This document shows, piece by piece, positions 1-8,711 of a stretch of DNA of 64,000 nucleotides. The stretch is from JAAGZL01 sp050290785. GTDB lineage: Bacteria > Pseudomonadota > Gammaproteobacteria > Chromatiales > Chromatiaceae. The translations under genes were made by a program, and so were the position numbers. The stretch lies in contig JBNKIR010000001.1 of assembly GCA_050290785.1 (NCBI GenBank), positions 62,001 through 126,000 of the forward strand, given 5' to 3'. Numbering within the stretch: position 1 is the first letter of the stretch; each line of letters starts with the position of its first letter. The notes below the pieces were generated by a model. It searched no databases, was not told where the DNA came from, and saw only the letters and a list, made by a program, of their open reading frames with translations.

Positions 1-2
1 CG

Positions 3-1253
3 GGGGCATTGTATACTGATGAGCTGAACGCTGATCGCAGGCAATCGCATTCTGCATATACCGGCGATTATCAAGAGACCGAAACAGATATGGGCCGAAT
101 CGGTATAAGCCATAGATTAACAGATAACTGGTCGCTGGATTCAGAGCTGGCCTATAGCACGGTTGGCCGGGATTATATTTTGGGGTCACGCACGATGGGT
201 AAGAGCTATGGCGCTCAGAATCGGGACGTTCATACTCTGACGCCGCGTCTGGTTGGAGTTGTGCCCATGAACGGAGGAGAGGCGCAGTTCACTATTGGTG
301 CGGATTTCGAGATGACCGATTATAAAAATGATGTAAACGTACCTTCCTGGTTTTTTACCAAGAATACCGAAATAGATCAGAGGATCTATGCCTATTATCT
401 CCAGGGTGTTTTGCCGCTGAATGACAAATGGTCGGTGACTGCTGGAGTTCGCCGGGCCCTGGTAAGAAACCATATAACCGAGAACAGTACTTTTGGTAGC
501 AACTTTTCTGATGGTGAAAATCTGGATGATGAGGTTACTGTCGGGACCTTTGGTGTGGTGTTTCGTCCGAACGAGGCATGGCGGCTGTTTGCTAGAGCCG
601 ATGAGAACTTCCGTTTCGCCAAGGTGGATGAACATACCAGTGTTTGGTCCAGCGCCACCGGCCTGAAAAACCAGACCGGTGTTTCCTATGAGATTGGTGG
701 CGAATGGCTGGGGCCGTATGGGAGCTTTAAGGCGACTGCGTACAGACTCAATCTGAAGAACGAGATCAGTTACGATGCGGTGGCATATATGAACGTTAAT
801 CTGGATTCCACCGAACGCAAAGGATTGATCCTGGAAGCGAGCAGAAAGATCGGTGATAACATCCAGGTCGGATTCAACTATAGCTATGTGGATGCGGAGA
901 TCACTTCCGGTGCCTATGATGGAAACATGGTCCCGTTGGTTGCGGAACATAGCTCTTCAATACTGCTTGATTACTATCCGATGCAGGCGCTGAGACTGCA
1001 TGCGGAAGTGAAGTATGTCGGGGAAAGGGTTTTGGATAGCGATTATGATAATAGCTATCAGACTCTCGACAGTTACACCCTGGTTAATCTCAGTGGTGAG
1101 TACGAGCTGGACGGGTGGGGTGTCGGATTAAAGGTAAATAACCTGTTCGATAAAGAGTATAGCGAGATGGGGATAGCCTCAGGTGTGTCCGGTGCATTCT
1201 ATCCGTCTCCTGAACGCAACATCTGGCTTACCCTCGGATACGATTTTTATTAG
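3..1253 (+). CDS. TonB-dependent outer-membrane receptor, C-terminal part (5' end outside window)
   Basis: The reading frame is open to the left edge, so the signal peptide, Ton box and plug domain lie outside the window; about 415 residues of beta-barrel remain. The visible part is made of alternating aromatic and polar strands typical of TonB-dependent receptors. It contains the late barrel motif VKVNNLFDKEY-like (here LKVNNLFDKEYSE) and ends in a C-terminal aromatic pair (GYDFY) as expected for BAM-dependent insertion. These receptors import iron chelates or cobalamin using TonB energy. The gene is followed convergently by an ABC importer of the cobalamin/siderophore class and is near a tonB gene, so a joint role is likely. 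The ligand cannot be named from this fragment. Confidence 0.9.
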   Translation, partial: GALYTDELNADRRQSHSAYTGDYQETETDMGRIGISHRLTDNWSLDSELAYSTVGRDYILGSRTMGKSYGAQNRDVHTLTPRLVGVVPMNGGEAQFTIGADFEMTDYKNDVNVPSWFFTKNTEIDQRIYAYYLQGVLPLNDKWSVTAGVRRALVRNHITENSTFGSNFSDGENLDDEVTVGTFGVVFRPNEAWRLFARADENFRFAKVDEHTSVWSSATGLKNQTGVSYEIGGEWLGPYGSFKATAYRLNLKNEISYDAVAYMNVNLDSTERKGLILEASRKIGDNIQVGFNYSYVDAEITSGAYDGNMVPLVAEHSSSILLDYYPMQALRLHAEVKYVGERVLDSDYDNSYQTLDSYTLVNLSGEYELDGWGVGLKVNNLFDKEYSEMGIASGVSGAFYPSPERNIWLTLGYDFY

Positions 1254-1260
1254 CACTGCC

Positions 1261-1321
1261 GTAGGAGCCCGGTCCACTGGGCGATGGTCATTGACACTCG
1301 CCCACAGGAGTGGGCTCCTAC
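1261..1321. repeat. REP-type inverted pair (REPIN-like), copy 1
   Basis: Two 24-nt units face each other across a 13-nt spacer. Each starts with the GTAG head followed by GAGCCC (left unit 1261-1284 on plus, right unit 1298-1321 on minus). The right unit contains a perfect 6-bp stem GCCCAC/GTGGGC closed by AGGA. Together the units can also fold into one long imperfect hairpin between two convergent genes, so it may act as a bidirectional terminator. The GTAG head on the minus strand supplies the TAG stop codon of the adjoining ATPase gene. A related pair lies at 11415-11476. Confidence 0.75.
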
Positions 1322-2094
1322 ACCCCTTTATAACGTAAGGTGAAGGCGTCAGCAGCAGAGGCGAATCCAGGTTCTGGCATGATGCCGTAGACATCCCTTA
1401 GATTCTCCTCAGACAACACCTTCACCGGATCGCCCACCGCGACCGTTCGTCCTGCATCCAGCAGTTGCAGACGATCACAGAAGTGTGCGGCCAGGGACAG
1501 ATCATGCAGTACCACTATGGCGGCCCCACCGGATTTGCAGTGGTCCTGCAGCAACCGCATGACATCCAGTTGATGGGAGGGATCCAGTGCCGCGACCGGT
1601 TCGTCCGCCAATAGGATTGACGGCTCAGAGGCCAGGGCCCGTGCCAGCAGGACACGCATGGCCTCACCGCCTGAGAGGGTGTCGAATATGCGTTTCTGCA
1701 GATGAGCTACATCGGTCTGTTGCATCACTCGATCAACTATATCTCGGTCTTTGGCCGAAGGTTGCCGCCAGCCATCAAGATGGGGCAGACGTCCCAGCTC
1801 GATCACCCTCTCCACTATCAGCGGCCAGTGCACCGTGCCTTCCTGGGCCAGATAGGCGATCTGGCGTGCACGCTGCCTTGGATCCATCTGCAGCAGGTTG
1901 GAGTCGTCCAGCAGGATAGATCCGCCTGTCGGTTGAGTAACACCCGCTATGGTACGTAGCAGTGTGCTCTTGCCGGCGCCGTTGGGTCCGATAAGACCAA
2001 GTAGTTCTCCCTTGCGTAGTTCCAGATCGATCCCATTCAGGATTGAAGCTCCGGTAAGGGAAAGCGAGATCTTATCTATCCGGAGCAGCCTCAT
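1318..2094 (-). CDS. ABC transporter ATP-binding protein, cobalamin/iron-chelate type (BtuD/FecE-like)
   Basis: This 258-residue protein is a complete ABC ATPase. Walker A is GPNGAGKS at residues 36-43, the signature LSGGE is at 140-144, and Walker B with the catalytic glutamate (LLADEP) is at about 161-166. It should power uptake through the permease encoded by the next gene upstream. Its start overlaps the permease stop by 4 nt (ATGA), and the permease overlaps the binding-protein gene the same way, so the three are translationally coupled. The family handles ferric siderophores, haem or vitamin B12; sequence alone does not decide which. Its stop codon lies inside the REP head at 1318-1321. 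Confidence 0.93.
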   Translation of the reverse strand: MRLLRIDKISLSLTGASILNGIDLELRKGELLGLIGPNGAGKSTLLRTIAGVTQPTGGSILLDDSNLLQMDPRQRARQIAYLAQEGTVHWPLIVERVIELGRLPHLDGWRQPSAKDRDIVDRVMQQTDVAHLQKRIFDTLSGGEAMRVLLARALASEPSILLADEPVAALDPSHQLDVMRLLQDHCKSGGAAIVVLHDLSLAAHFCDRLQLLDAGRTVAVGDPVKVLSEENLRDVYGIMPEPGFASAADAFTLRYKGV

Positions 2095-3098
2095 ATCTGC
2101 ACCCTCCGGGTCTTGAGGATCAGATAGAGGAAGAAGGGCGCTCCCACCAGTGAGGTGATGACACCGACCTTTATCTCCTGTCCCGGTGGCAGCAGACGCA
2201 CGATGATGTCAGCCAACATGAGCAGGGAGGCACCTCCGAGGGCACTGGTGGCCAGCAGGCGGCTCGGTTGGTGACCGACGAATGGTCTGAGCAGATGGGG
2301 GGTCACCAGCCCGACGAACCCGATGGCGCCGGTTATGGATACTGCAGCACCTACCGCCAGGGCGGTGGCCAGAAACAGTCGCCATCTTATGGCGGCAAGA
2401 TTGAATCCCAGTGTGGCGGCCGTCTCCTCACCCAGGGTCAGGGCGTCCAGTGCCTTGCCAGAACCTGTCAACAGACCCCAGCCGATCAGGGTAGGGAACA
2501 GCATCAGCCAGAGATCATTCATCCCCTTGTCCGCGACCGATCCCAGCATCCAGAGGGCAATCTCCCTTACCGCATATGGGCTGGGGGCCAGATTGAGCAG
2601 CAGCGATACCAGGGCCAGGGCCAGCGAATTGATGGCGACGCCGGCCAGTATCAGCGTGACAATGGTGGAGTCGCGTCCGGCCAGTATATAGACCAGGAGC
2701 ATGGCCAGCAGGGATCCCAGCATACCTCCCATGGGCAGGGCGGCCGGTATGATATCGGCCAGACCGAGATAGAGCATCAGCACCGCACCGAATGCGGCGC
2801 CACTGGAACTTCCGATGAGTCCGGGGCTGGCCAGGGGGTTGCGCAGCAGTCCCTGCATCACCGCACCGCATAATCCCAGGGTTGCTCCTGCCATGAGTGC
2901 GATGAGCGTCCTGGGTAGTCTGATCTCGGTGAGTATCAGGGATATGACCGACGGGCTGTCACTTATGGCATCACCCGCGGCCTGGATGAGTGAAATAGGA
3001 TTGCTGCCACTGGCAAGAGAGAGAAAGAACAGGGCGAACAGCAGCAGTGAGAGCAGTAGGAGCAGTCTGCGCTGTGGGATGATTATCCTATCGTTCAT
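2091..3098 (-). CDS. FecCD/BtuC-family ABC transporter permease
   Basis: The 335-residue protein has about ten hydrophobic segments and the family's typical internal motifs, including ALMAGATLGLCGAVMQGLLRNPLASP near residue 70 and the cytoplasmic coupling region SITGAIGFVGLVTPHLLRPFVG at about 255-275. It forms the membrane channel of an importer for iron chelates or cobalamin, with the downstream ATPase as partner. It overlaps both neighbours by 4 nt. The length matches the family (about 330). Substrate remains open. Confidence 0.93.
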   Translation of the reverse strand: MNDRIIIPQRRLLLLLSLLLFALFFLSLASGSNPISLIQAAGDAISDSPSVISLILTEIRLPRTLIALMAGATLGLCGAVMQGLLRNPLASPGLIGSSSGAAFGAVLMLYLGLADIIPAALPMGGMLGSLLAMLLVYILAGRDSTIVTLILAGVAINSLALALVSLLLNLAPSPYAVREIALWMLGSVADKGMNDLWLMLFPTLIGWGLLTGSGKALDALTLGEETAATLGFNLAAIRWRLFLATALAVGAAVSITGAIGFVGLVTPHLLRPFVGHQPSRLLATSALGGASLLMLADIIVRLLPPGQEIKVGVITSLVGAPFFLYLILKTRRVQI

Positions 3099-3952
3099 CT
3101 ATGGGCCGCCGCCAGCGCCTCGACTGCATCGGCGATCATGGGGCCGTCACAGATCCATAGTCGGTAATCAATCTCGACCATGGGACGCTTTTGTGTGAGT
3201 CTGCGAATTACCGGATGCTGCAACTGCCGCTGGGCCATGGAACTGGTGCCTGGTGCATAGCTGGAAGTGAAGATCTGTTCAGGCTGTGCTATCAGCAGTT
3301 CTTCCAGTCCGATGTGGCTATAGCCTTCTATCCCAGCATCGGTTGCAACATTATCCCAACCGGCCAGACGTAGCGCCTCGTCCTGGAGTGTGTGTCTTCC
3401 GCTGGTATAGCCGCGTGGTTGATAAAATATCGCCTTTCCCTTGGGAGCGGAAAACTGCCTTTGGATTTGTGCGATCCTCATTTCCATCTGTGCAATCAAT
3501 CTAGCGCCTTTATCTTCCTCTCCCACCAGAGATGCCAGCGTAGATATGTTGTCCCGAATGCCTGAGATGTCATTGGCCATTGGCAACAACTCAACCCTAT
3601 ATCCAAGTCTGCGCAGCAACTCCACGGCAGGTGTGGCGGTATAGCCGCTGGTCAGGATCAGGTCCGGCTGCAGCGGCAGTATCTCCTCGCTCTTGCCGTG
3701 GTTGGTGTGGTGTCGTCTTGCGGCATCAGCCATGAATGAGCTATGGGGGTCCAGCGAGAGGGAGCTTACAGATACTATCCTTTCCGGGGATACCAGCATC
3801 AGTAGTAGTTGGTCGGTGCAGAGGTTTGTCGAGACGATGCGTTGTGGCCTGTCCGCAGCCATACATATAGAGATTGGCGCTACGAGAAAAAAGGACAGGA
3901 GTATTGCTAATTTCCTGATTGATAACACATTGTCAGTTTTACAGCTCGGCAT
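3095..3952 (-). CDS. periplasmic substrate-binding protein of a cobalamin/iron-chelate ABC importer (BtuF/FecB-like)
   Basis: The 285-residue protein has a hydrophobic N-terminal export segment (about residues 13-30, ending ICMA) followed by a Peripla_BP_2-type mature chain beginning near ADRPQRIVSTNLCTDQLL. The LQPDLILTSG motif and two-lobe pattern fit the BtuF/FhuD class. It captures ligand in the periplasm and delivers it to the permease encoded immediately downstream. The STNLCTDQ sequence resembles a subgroup often found next to TonB-dependent receptors. The start at 3952 lacks a strong ribosome binding site; an internal GTG at 3928 also precedes the hydrophobic segment and may be the true start. 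Confidence 0.9.
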   Translation of the reverse strand: MPSCKTDNVLSIRKLAILLSFFLVAPISICMAADRPQRIVSTNLCTDQLLLMLVSPERIVSVSSLSLDPHSSFMADAARRHHTNHGKSEEILPLQPDLILTSGYTATPAVELLRRLGYRVELLPMANDISGIRDNISTLASLVGEEDKGARLIAQMEMRIAQIQRQFSAPKGKAIFYQPRGYTSGRHTLQDEALRLAGWDNVATDAGIEGYSHIGLEELLIAQPEQIFTSSYAPGTSSMAQRQLQHPVIRRLTQKRPMVEIDYRLWICDGPMIADAVEALAAAHR

Positions 3953-4106
3953 ATCTGGTCATATCTATAAGGTCAGCGACATCCATTGACTGAAACTAGG
4001 ATTATTTCACTATGAAAGTGGATAGTAAAACATAGAGTGGATTCATCCTTATCTATACTTACATGAGGCGGCTGCCAGATCGATCCATCTGTTAAGGGAG
4101 TAAACC

Positions 4107-4829
4107 ATGGACCAAGCACCTATTCGTCAATGCAGATGTAGTCTTCTGTTATTCCTTGTTATGTTCCTTGTGTGCAACCCGTCCCACGCCTGGTGGACAG
4201 GGCCGAAGAACAGCCATTACCTTATGACCACGCGTTCACACAAGCTGCTAAAACAGGTCAATCTCTATCATGAGGCGGAACTGAGGAAGGGGGCCGGTAC
4301 GCCAGACCTGCCGAAGGCGACATTGGCCAACGGTTATTATGGTTTTGCACGCCAAAACTACGATTCGGCATTGATCAGCAGGCGGGAGGCGGAGAATGGA
4401 CAGGCGGCATGGAGGATTGCCAGCGCCTTCCACTACCTGCAGGACGCAATAGACATATCAATCATGTTCGAAGATAAATACCGGGACGGTATCCGCAATT
4501 CGCTACATGACACCCTGGAGAGCTGGCATGAGGTTATGGGGTATCCGGAAATGCATAAGGCATATTGGGATACATATAATACCGAACTTAAGATTATGCA
4601 GAGATCTGATCTGAAGCAGGCGGTGCAGAGACTATATGATAAAAGGGTGGAATTGGCCGGATCTATGCGCTCTATCTTCGATGCGATAGAACGACGTAAA
4701 GACGGAAAAAGGGTGTCTGATTCAGATGCCAAGGAGCTGACTGGGATATTGCTTAAGTGTATTGCCACACTGCAGGTGGCTCAGGACCTGATGCTTGAGC
4801 AGTTCGTGTATCGTTATGAGGGGCAGTGA
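4107..4829 (+). CDS. exported protein with zinc phospholipase C / S1-P1 nuclease-like motifs
   Basis: The 240-residue protein starts behind a good ribosome binding site (AAGGGAG). It has a clear signal peptide ending at SHA just before WWTG, so the mature N-terminus would be tryptophan. In zinc phospholipase C and P1 nuclease the N-terminal Trp is itself a metal ligand. The mature chain also has an early SHKLL histidine, an HYLQD motif (HxxxD) in a helix, and LHDTLE (HxxxE), which match the spacing of other ligands in that fold. A histidine expected just after HxxxD is not evident, so activity may differ or be absent. It sits alone between divergent genes. The assignment is from motifs only; a hypothetical exported protein is the cautious alternative. 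Confidence 0.55.
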   Translation: MDQAPIRQCRCSLLLFLVMFLVCNPSHAWWTGPKNSHYLMTTRSHKLLKQVNLYHEAELRKGAGTPDLPKATLANGYYGFARQNYDSALISRREAENGQAAWRIASAFHYLQDAIDISIMFEDKYRDGIRNSLHDTLESWHEVMGYPEMHKAYWDTYNTELKIMQRSDLKQAVQRLYDKRVELAGSMRSIFDAIERRKDGKRVSDSDAKELTGILLKCIATLQVAQDLMLEQFVYRYEGQ

Positions 4830-4839
4830 AGGGGTGATG

Positions 4840-5556
4840 TCACCTCAGGTTGTAGGCGATCGGTATGGCGAATCTCCAGCGCTGGCGTTTGATCTCATCC
4901 GGGAAGGGTGGTGCCTGGCCAATCCTCCTGATGGTCTGGAGCGCAGCCTGGTCCAGAAGGGTTGTGCCTGAACTGCGCGCCAGTGATATACCCGCTATCT
5001 TACCACTCCTGCTGACGGTAAATGCCACCGTGCTGGTGCCCTCCAGTCCCTTGCGGCGGGCATATAGTGGGTAGTATTTGTGTCTTTCTATCAGGCGTAT
5101 CAGATTTGATTGGTAATCACGGCTGTTACGTGCAGTCTGTCCCGGTCTGGCGACCTGCATCGGTTTTATCTCATGCGAATCGGCACCACTCCGGTCGGAA
5201 GCGGGATGACTCTCTGTAATCATCTCTGGGGTAGGGGCCTTCTCCACCTTTACCCTGGATATTGTCTTGATGGCGGCCCTATCAGACATGATAGCCTCAC
5301 TCAGGGGACTTTGAGGCGGTGACGCCCCCTGATCACTAGCGGACGGTCGTTCCATGCGTCCTGGACCTGGGTTATCCATTGGCATGATATCAGCCGGGTC
5401 TGGGCGCTGAATATTCACATACAGGGTAGTGCCGCTTTCGGCCGGACCGGTTCCACTCTCACCGATGATATCCGGTACGGTCGCCAGCACCATGGCGTGC
5501 AGCGCCACGGAGACAAGCAGGCTGGTTGCTTTTATACCGGAACTTCTCTGGATCAT
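4840..5556 (-). CDS. tonB: TonB energy-transducing protein
   Basis: The 238-residue protein has one N-terminal membrane anchor (about residues 9-27, with the SxxxH-like SVALHAM pattern), a moderately proline-rich periplasmic linker (about 30-145), and a C-terminal TonB domain (about 150-238) with YYPLYARRKGLEGTSTVAF and the final IPIAYNLR strand. TonB links the proton-motive force, through ExbB-ExbD, to outer-membrane receptors such as the one at the left edge. No exbB or exbD lies in the window, so it must share a distant ExbBD. Its stop is 10 nt from the convergent gene at 4107. Confidence 0.9.
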   Translation of the reverse strand: MIQRSSGIKATSLLVSVALHAMVLATVPDIIGESGTGPAESGTTLYVNIQRPDPADIMPMDNPGPGRMERPSASDQGASPPQSPLSEAIMSDRAAIKTISRVKVEKAPTPEMITESHPASDRSGADSHEIKPMQVARPGQTARNSRDYQSNLIRLIERHKYYPLYARRKGLEGTSTVAFTVSRSGKIAGISLARSSGTTLLDQAALQTIRRIGQAPPFPDEIKRQRWRFAIPIAYNLR

Positions 5557-5684
5557 TACTGAATTATCCCCGAAATGCCGCGCCTGCGCGACCGGATATG
5601 GGGGCAGGATATTTATTTCGGTTTTGTCCCTACTACACTACATCTAATAGACGTAGATGCTATGCTTAATAATATTAATACTTG

Positions 5685-5696
5685 TGACATATGTCA
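5685..5696. promoter_or_regulatory. perfect 12-bp palindrome upstream of sucA
   Basis: TGACATATGTCA is an exact palindrome 38 bp before the sucA start codon, in an A+T-rich stretch that must hold the sucAB-lpd promoter. It could be a transcription-factor operator. I cannot name the regulator. Confidence 0.35.
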
Positions 5697-5734
5697 TTAT
5701 TGGGCAGTAGAGGATTTAGGGGTAGGGCAAATAT

Positions 5735-8683
5735 ATGACCGCGTCTGTTGAGACCATACTAAGTGGTACAAATCTTACCTTTGTGGCCGAGGTCTATTCC
5801 AGGTATTTACAGGATAAAAACTCGGTCGATCCCAGTTGGGCCAGTTTTTTCCATGAGCTGGGTGATGACGCGAATTCGGTCCTGAGAGATCTGCACGGGG
5901 CCAGCTGGAACCGGGACGGGTCAGGCGTTATAGGTAAGGGCATGCCAGAGGTTGGAGTTGAAGCCGTTGCCACTGCCACGATAACTGTTACAGATGTCAG
6001 CCCGTCTACCAGGGCGGCCACCCTGCAATCCATCCGGGCCCTGATGATGATCCGCGCCTACCGGGTGCGGGGCCACCTGATCGCCCGTTTCGATCCCCTC
6101 GGTCTGGAGGGCAACGACAGCCACCCGGAACTGGATTACCGTAGTTACGGCTTTACCGATGCTGATCTGGACCAGCAGATCTTTATCGACCATGTGCTGG
6201 GACTGGAGTTCGCCACCCTGCGCCAGATCATGCAGGTCCTGAAGGATACCTATTGCGGCAATATTGGTGTGGAGTTCATGCACATCCAGGAGCCGGACCA
6301 GAAGTCCTGGATACAGCGTCGTATCGAGGGCATACACAACCAGACCCAGTTCACCGAAAGGGGCAAGCGCGCCATATACGAGCGCCTAGTGGAGGCGGAA
6401 GGTTTCGAGCAGTTTCTGCACATCAAACATACCGGCACCAAGCGTTTCGGCCTGGACGGGGGAGAGAGCCTGATCCCGGCACTGGAGCAGATACTCAAGC
6501 GCGGCGGTCAGCTCGGGGTAAAGGAGGTGGTGATCGGTATGCCGCACCGGGGCCGGCTGAATGTATTGGCCAACGTGATGCACAAACCCTATCGTGCCAT
6601 CTTCTCCGAGTTTCTCGGCACCCCATCCAAACCCGATTCGGTACAAGGCTCGGGTGACGTGAAGTACCACCTGGGCACCTCGGCCGACCGTGAATTCGAC
6701 GGCAACCATATCCATCTCTCCCTGACCGCCAATCCCTCACACCTGGAGGCGGTGAATCCGGTGGTGCTGGGCAAGGTACGGGCCAAGCAGACCCAAAACG
6801 ACGATCTGCACAAACATCATACCCTGGGGCTACTGATGCATGGAGATGCCGCCTTTGCCGGCCAGGGCCTGGTGCCGGAGAGCCTGGATCTGTCCCAGCT
6901 TCATGGCTATAGAACCGGTGGCACCATCCACTTCATCGTAAACAACCAGATCGGCTTTACCACCAGCCCGGCGCACTCGCGTTCCTCACCCTATCCGTCG
7001 GATGTGGCCAAGATGATCCAGGCCCCGATCTTCCACGTGAACGGCGACGATCCGGAGGCGGTGGTGCACGTGGCCAGGATCGCCACCGAGTATCGTCAGG
7101 AGTTCAAACACGATGTGGTCATCGACATGTTCTGTTACCGGCGCTATGGCCACAATGAGAGCGATGAGCCCTCCTTCACCCAGCCCATCATGTATAAGGC
7201 CATTGCCGAGCATAAGACCACGCGGGAGATATACGCCAAACGTCTGATAGAGGAGGGGCTGCACACCCAGGAGAGTGCGGATCAGGTGGCCTCCGATTTT
7301 CGCGCCCACCTGGAGCGGGCGTTTGCACAGGCGGATAGCTACAAGCCGGACCGGGCCGACTGGTTGGGGGGCAGATGGGAAGGTCTCTCAACCCTACAGG
7401 ATGAGGAGGAGTTCAAGCAGTACGACACTGCGGTACCGATCAATATCCTGCAACAGATAGGCAAGGCCATTACCACCTTTCCGGATGGGTTTGCCGTACA
7501 TCGAAAACTGGTACGCCAGTTGAAGAGCAAACGTGAGGTGATCGATTCCGGTCAGGGCATAGACTGGGCCACGGCAGAGGCACTGGCGTTCGGTGTCCTG
7601 CTGAGTGAAGGCACGCCGGTGCGGCTATCCGGACAGGACTCGGGACGTGGCACCTTCTCACAGCGCCATTCGGTCCTGGTACATCAGGAGGATGAGTCAC
7701 GCTACATACCTCTTAATAATATAAATCTGGGCCAGGCCCATTTTGAAGTGATAGACAGCCCCCTGTCCGAGGCGGCCGTGCTCGGTTTTGAATACGGTTA
7801 TACCTTGTCCGATCCCATGACCCTGGTGCTGTGGGAGGCCCAGTTCGGTGATTTCGCCAACGGCGCCCAGATGATCATCGATCAGTTCATCTCTTCCGGC
7901 GAATCCAAGTGGCTGCGCATGTCCGGCCTGGTGCTGCTGCTGCCACACGGCTATGAGGGTCAGGGTCCGGAACATTCATCCGCCCGGCTGGAGCGCTATC
8001 TGCAGCTCTGCGCCCAGGACAACCTGCAGGTGGTGAACATCACCACCCCGGCCAACTATTTCCATGTCCTGCGAAGACAGATACGTAGAAACTTCAGGAA
8101 GCCGTTGATCGTCATGGCGCCCAAGTCATTGCTGCGGCATAAACTCTGCGTAAGCTCCCTGGATGAGATGGGGCCGGATACCCAGTTCCAACGGGTCATA
8201 GGCGAGACAGGGAAACTGGTCGATGCAGATAAAGTAAAACGGGTGGTGCTCTGCAGCGGCAAGGTCTACTACGATCTGCTGCAGGAGAGGACAGAACGCA
8301 AGATCGACGATGTGGCCATCATCCGGGTGGAACAGATCTATCCATGGCCGCGCGACCTGCTGGTGGAACAGATCGGACAGTATCCTAATGCCGATTTGGT
8401 ATGGTGTCAGGAAGAGCCGGCCAACATGGGGTCCTGGCAATTTGTCCTACCCAGGTTGCAGTACATCCTGGATATGATAAGTTGCGAGAACAGACGTCCG
8501 ATATACATAGGACGGGCCGCGTCCGCCTCCACGGCCACCGGTTATATGGCGGCACATACCAAAGAACAGCAACTGCTTGTAGAGCAGGCCCTGACCTGGG
8601 ATATATCAGAACTGCCGCAGCCGTTTAAGCGGGAGGCGAAACTGAGCGAACTGGCTCAGAACTATTTTAAAGAGTGTTCCTAG
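5735..8683 (+). CDS. sucA: 2-oxoglutarate dehydrogenase E1 component
   Basis: The 982-residue protein is the thiamine-diphosphate-dependent E1 of the 2-oxoglutarate dehydrogenase complex, which decarboxylates 2-oxoglutarate and passes the succinyl group to E2 lipoyl. Visible marks are the N-terminal E2-binding segment with the RYLQDKNSVDPSWASFF pattern, the MIRAYRVRGHLIARFDPL motif, GMPHRGRLNVLANV, and the C-terminal transketolase-like domain with the QFGDFANGAQ and HGYEGQGPEHSSARLER motifs. It is about 50 residues longer than the E. coli enzyme, partly through an extended linker after residue 60. It begins the sucA-sucB-lpd operon; sdh and sucCD are not in the window. Confidence 0.98.
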   Translation: MTASVETILSGTNLTFVAEVYSRYLQDKNSVDPSWASFFHELGDDANSVLRDLHGASWNRDGSGVIGKGMPEVGVEAVATATITVTDVSPSTRAATLQSIRALMMIRAYRVRGHLIARFDPLGLEGNDSHPELDYRSYGFTDADLDQQIFIDHVLGLEFATLRQIMQVLKDTYCGNIGVEFMHIQEPDQKSWIQRRIEGIHNQTQFTERGKRAIYERLVEAEGFEQFLHIKHTGTKRFGLDGGESLIPALEQILKRGGQLGVKEVVIGMPHRGRLNVLANVMHKPYRAIFSEFLGTPSKPDSVQGSGDVKYHLGTSADREFDGNHIHLSLTANPSHLEAVNPVVLGKVRAKQTQNDDLHKHHTLGLLMHGDAAFAGQGLVPESLDLSQLHGYRTGGTIHFIVNNQIGFTTSPAHSRSSPYPSDVAKMIQAPIFHVNGDDPEAVVHVARIATEYRQEFKHDVVIDMFCYRRYGHNESDEPSFTQPIMYKAIAEHKTTREIYAKRLIEEGLHTQESADQVASDFRAHLERAFAQADSYKPDRADWLGGRWEGLSTLQDEEEFKQYDTAVPINILQQIGKAITTFPDGFAVHRKLVRQLKSKREVIDSGQGIDWATAEALAFGVLLSEGTPVRLSGQDSGRGTFSQRHSVLVHQEDESRYIPLNNINLGQAHFEVIDSPLSEAAVLGFEYGYTLSDPMTLVLWEAQFGDFANGAQMIIDQFISSGESKWLRMSGLVLLLPHGYEGQGPEHSSARLERYLQLCAQDNLQVVNITTPANYFHVLRRQIRRNFRKPLIVMAPKSLLRHKLCVSSLDEMGPDTQFQRVIGETGKLVDADKVKRVVLCSGKVYYDLLQERTERKIDDVAIIRVEQIYPWPRDLLVEQIGQYPNADLVWCQEEPANMGSWQFVLPRLQYILDMISCENRRPIYIGRAASASTATGYMAAHTKEQQLLVEQALTWDISELPQPFKREAKLSELAQNYFKECS

Positions 8684-8711
8684 AAGAGTAATAACCAACA
8701 TCGAGGATGCC

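Noticed and set aside
186..950. Long minus-strand open frame (254 codons) opposite the first TonB-dependent receptor
   Set aside because: The receptor on plus has clear family sequence throughout; the minus product has no recognisable domain and no ribosome binding site.
2268..2873. 201-codon plus-strand open frame opposite the FecCD permease
   Set aside because: Gln/Gly-rich translation typical of an antisense shadow of a hydrophobic membrane protein gene.
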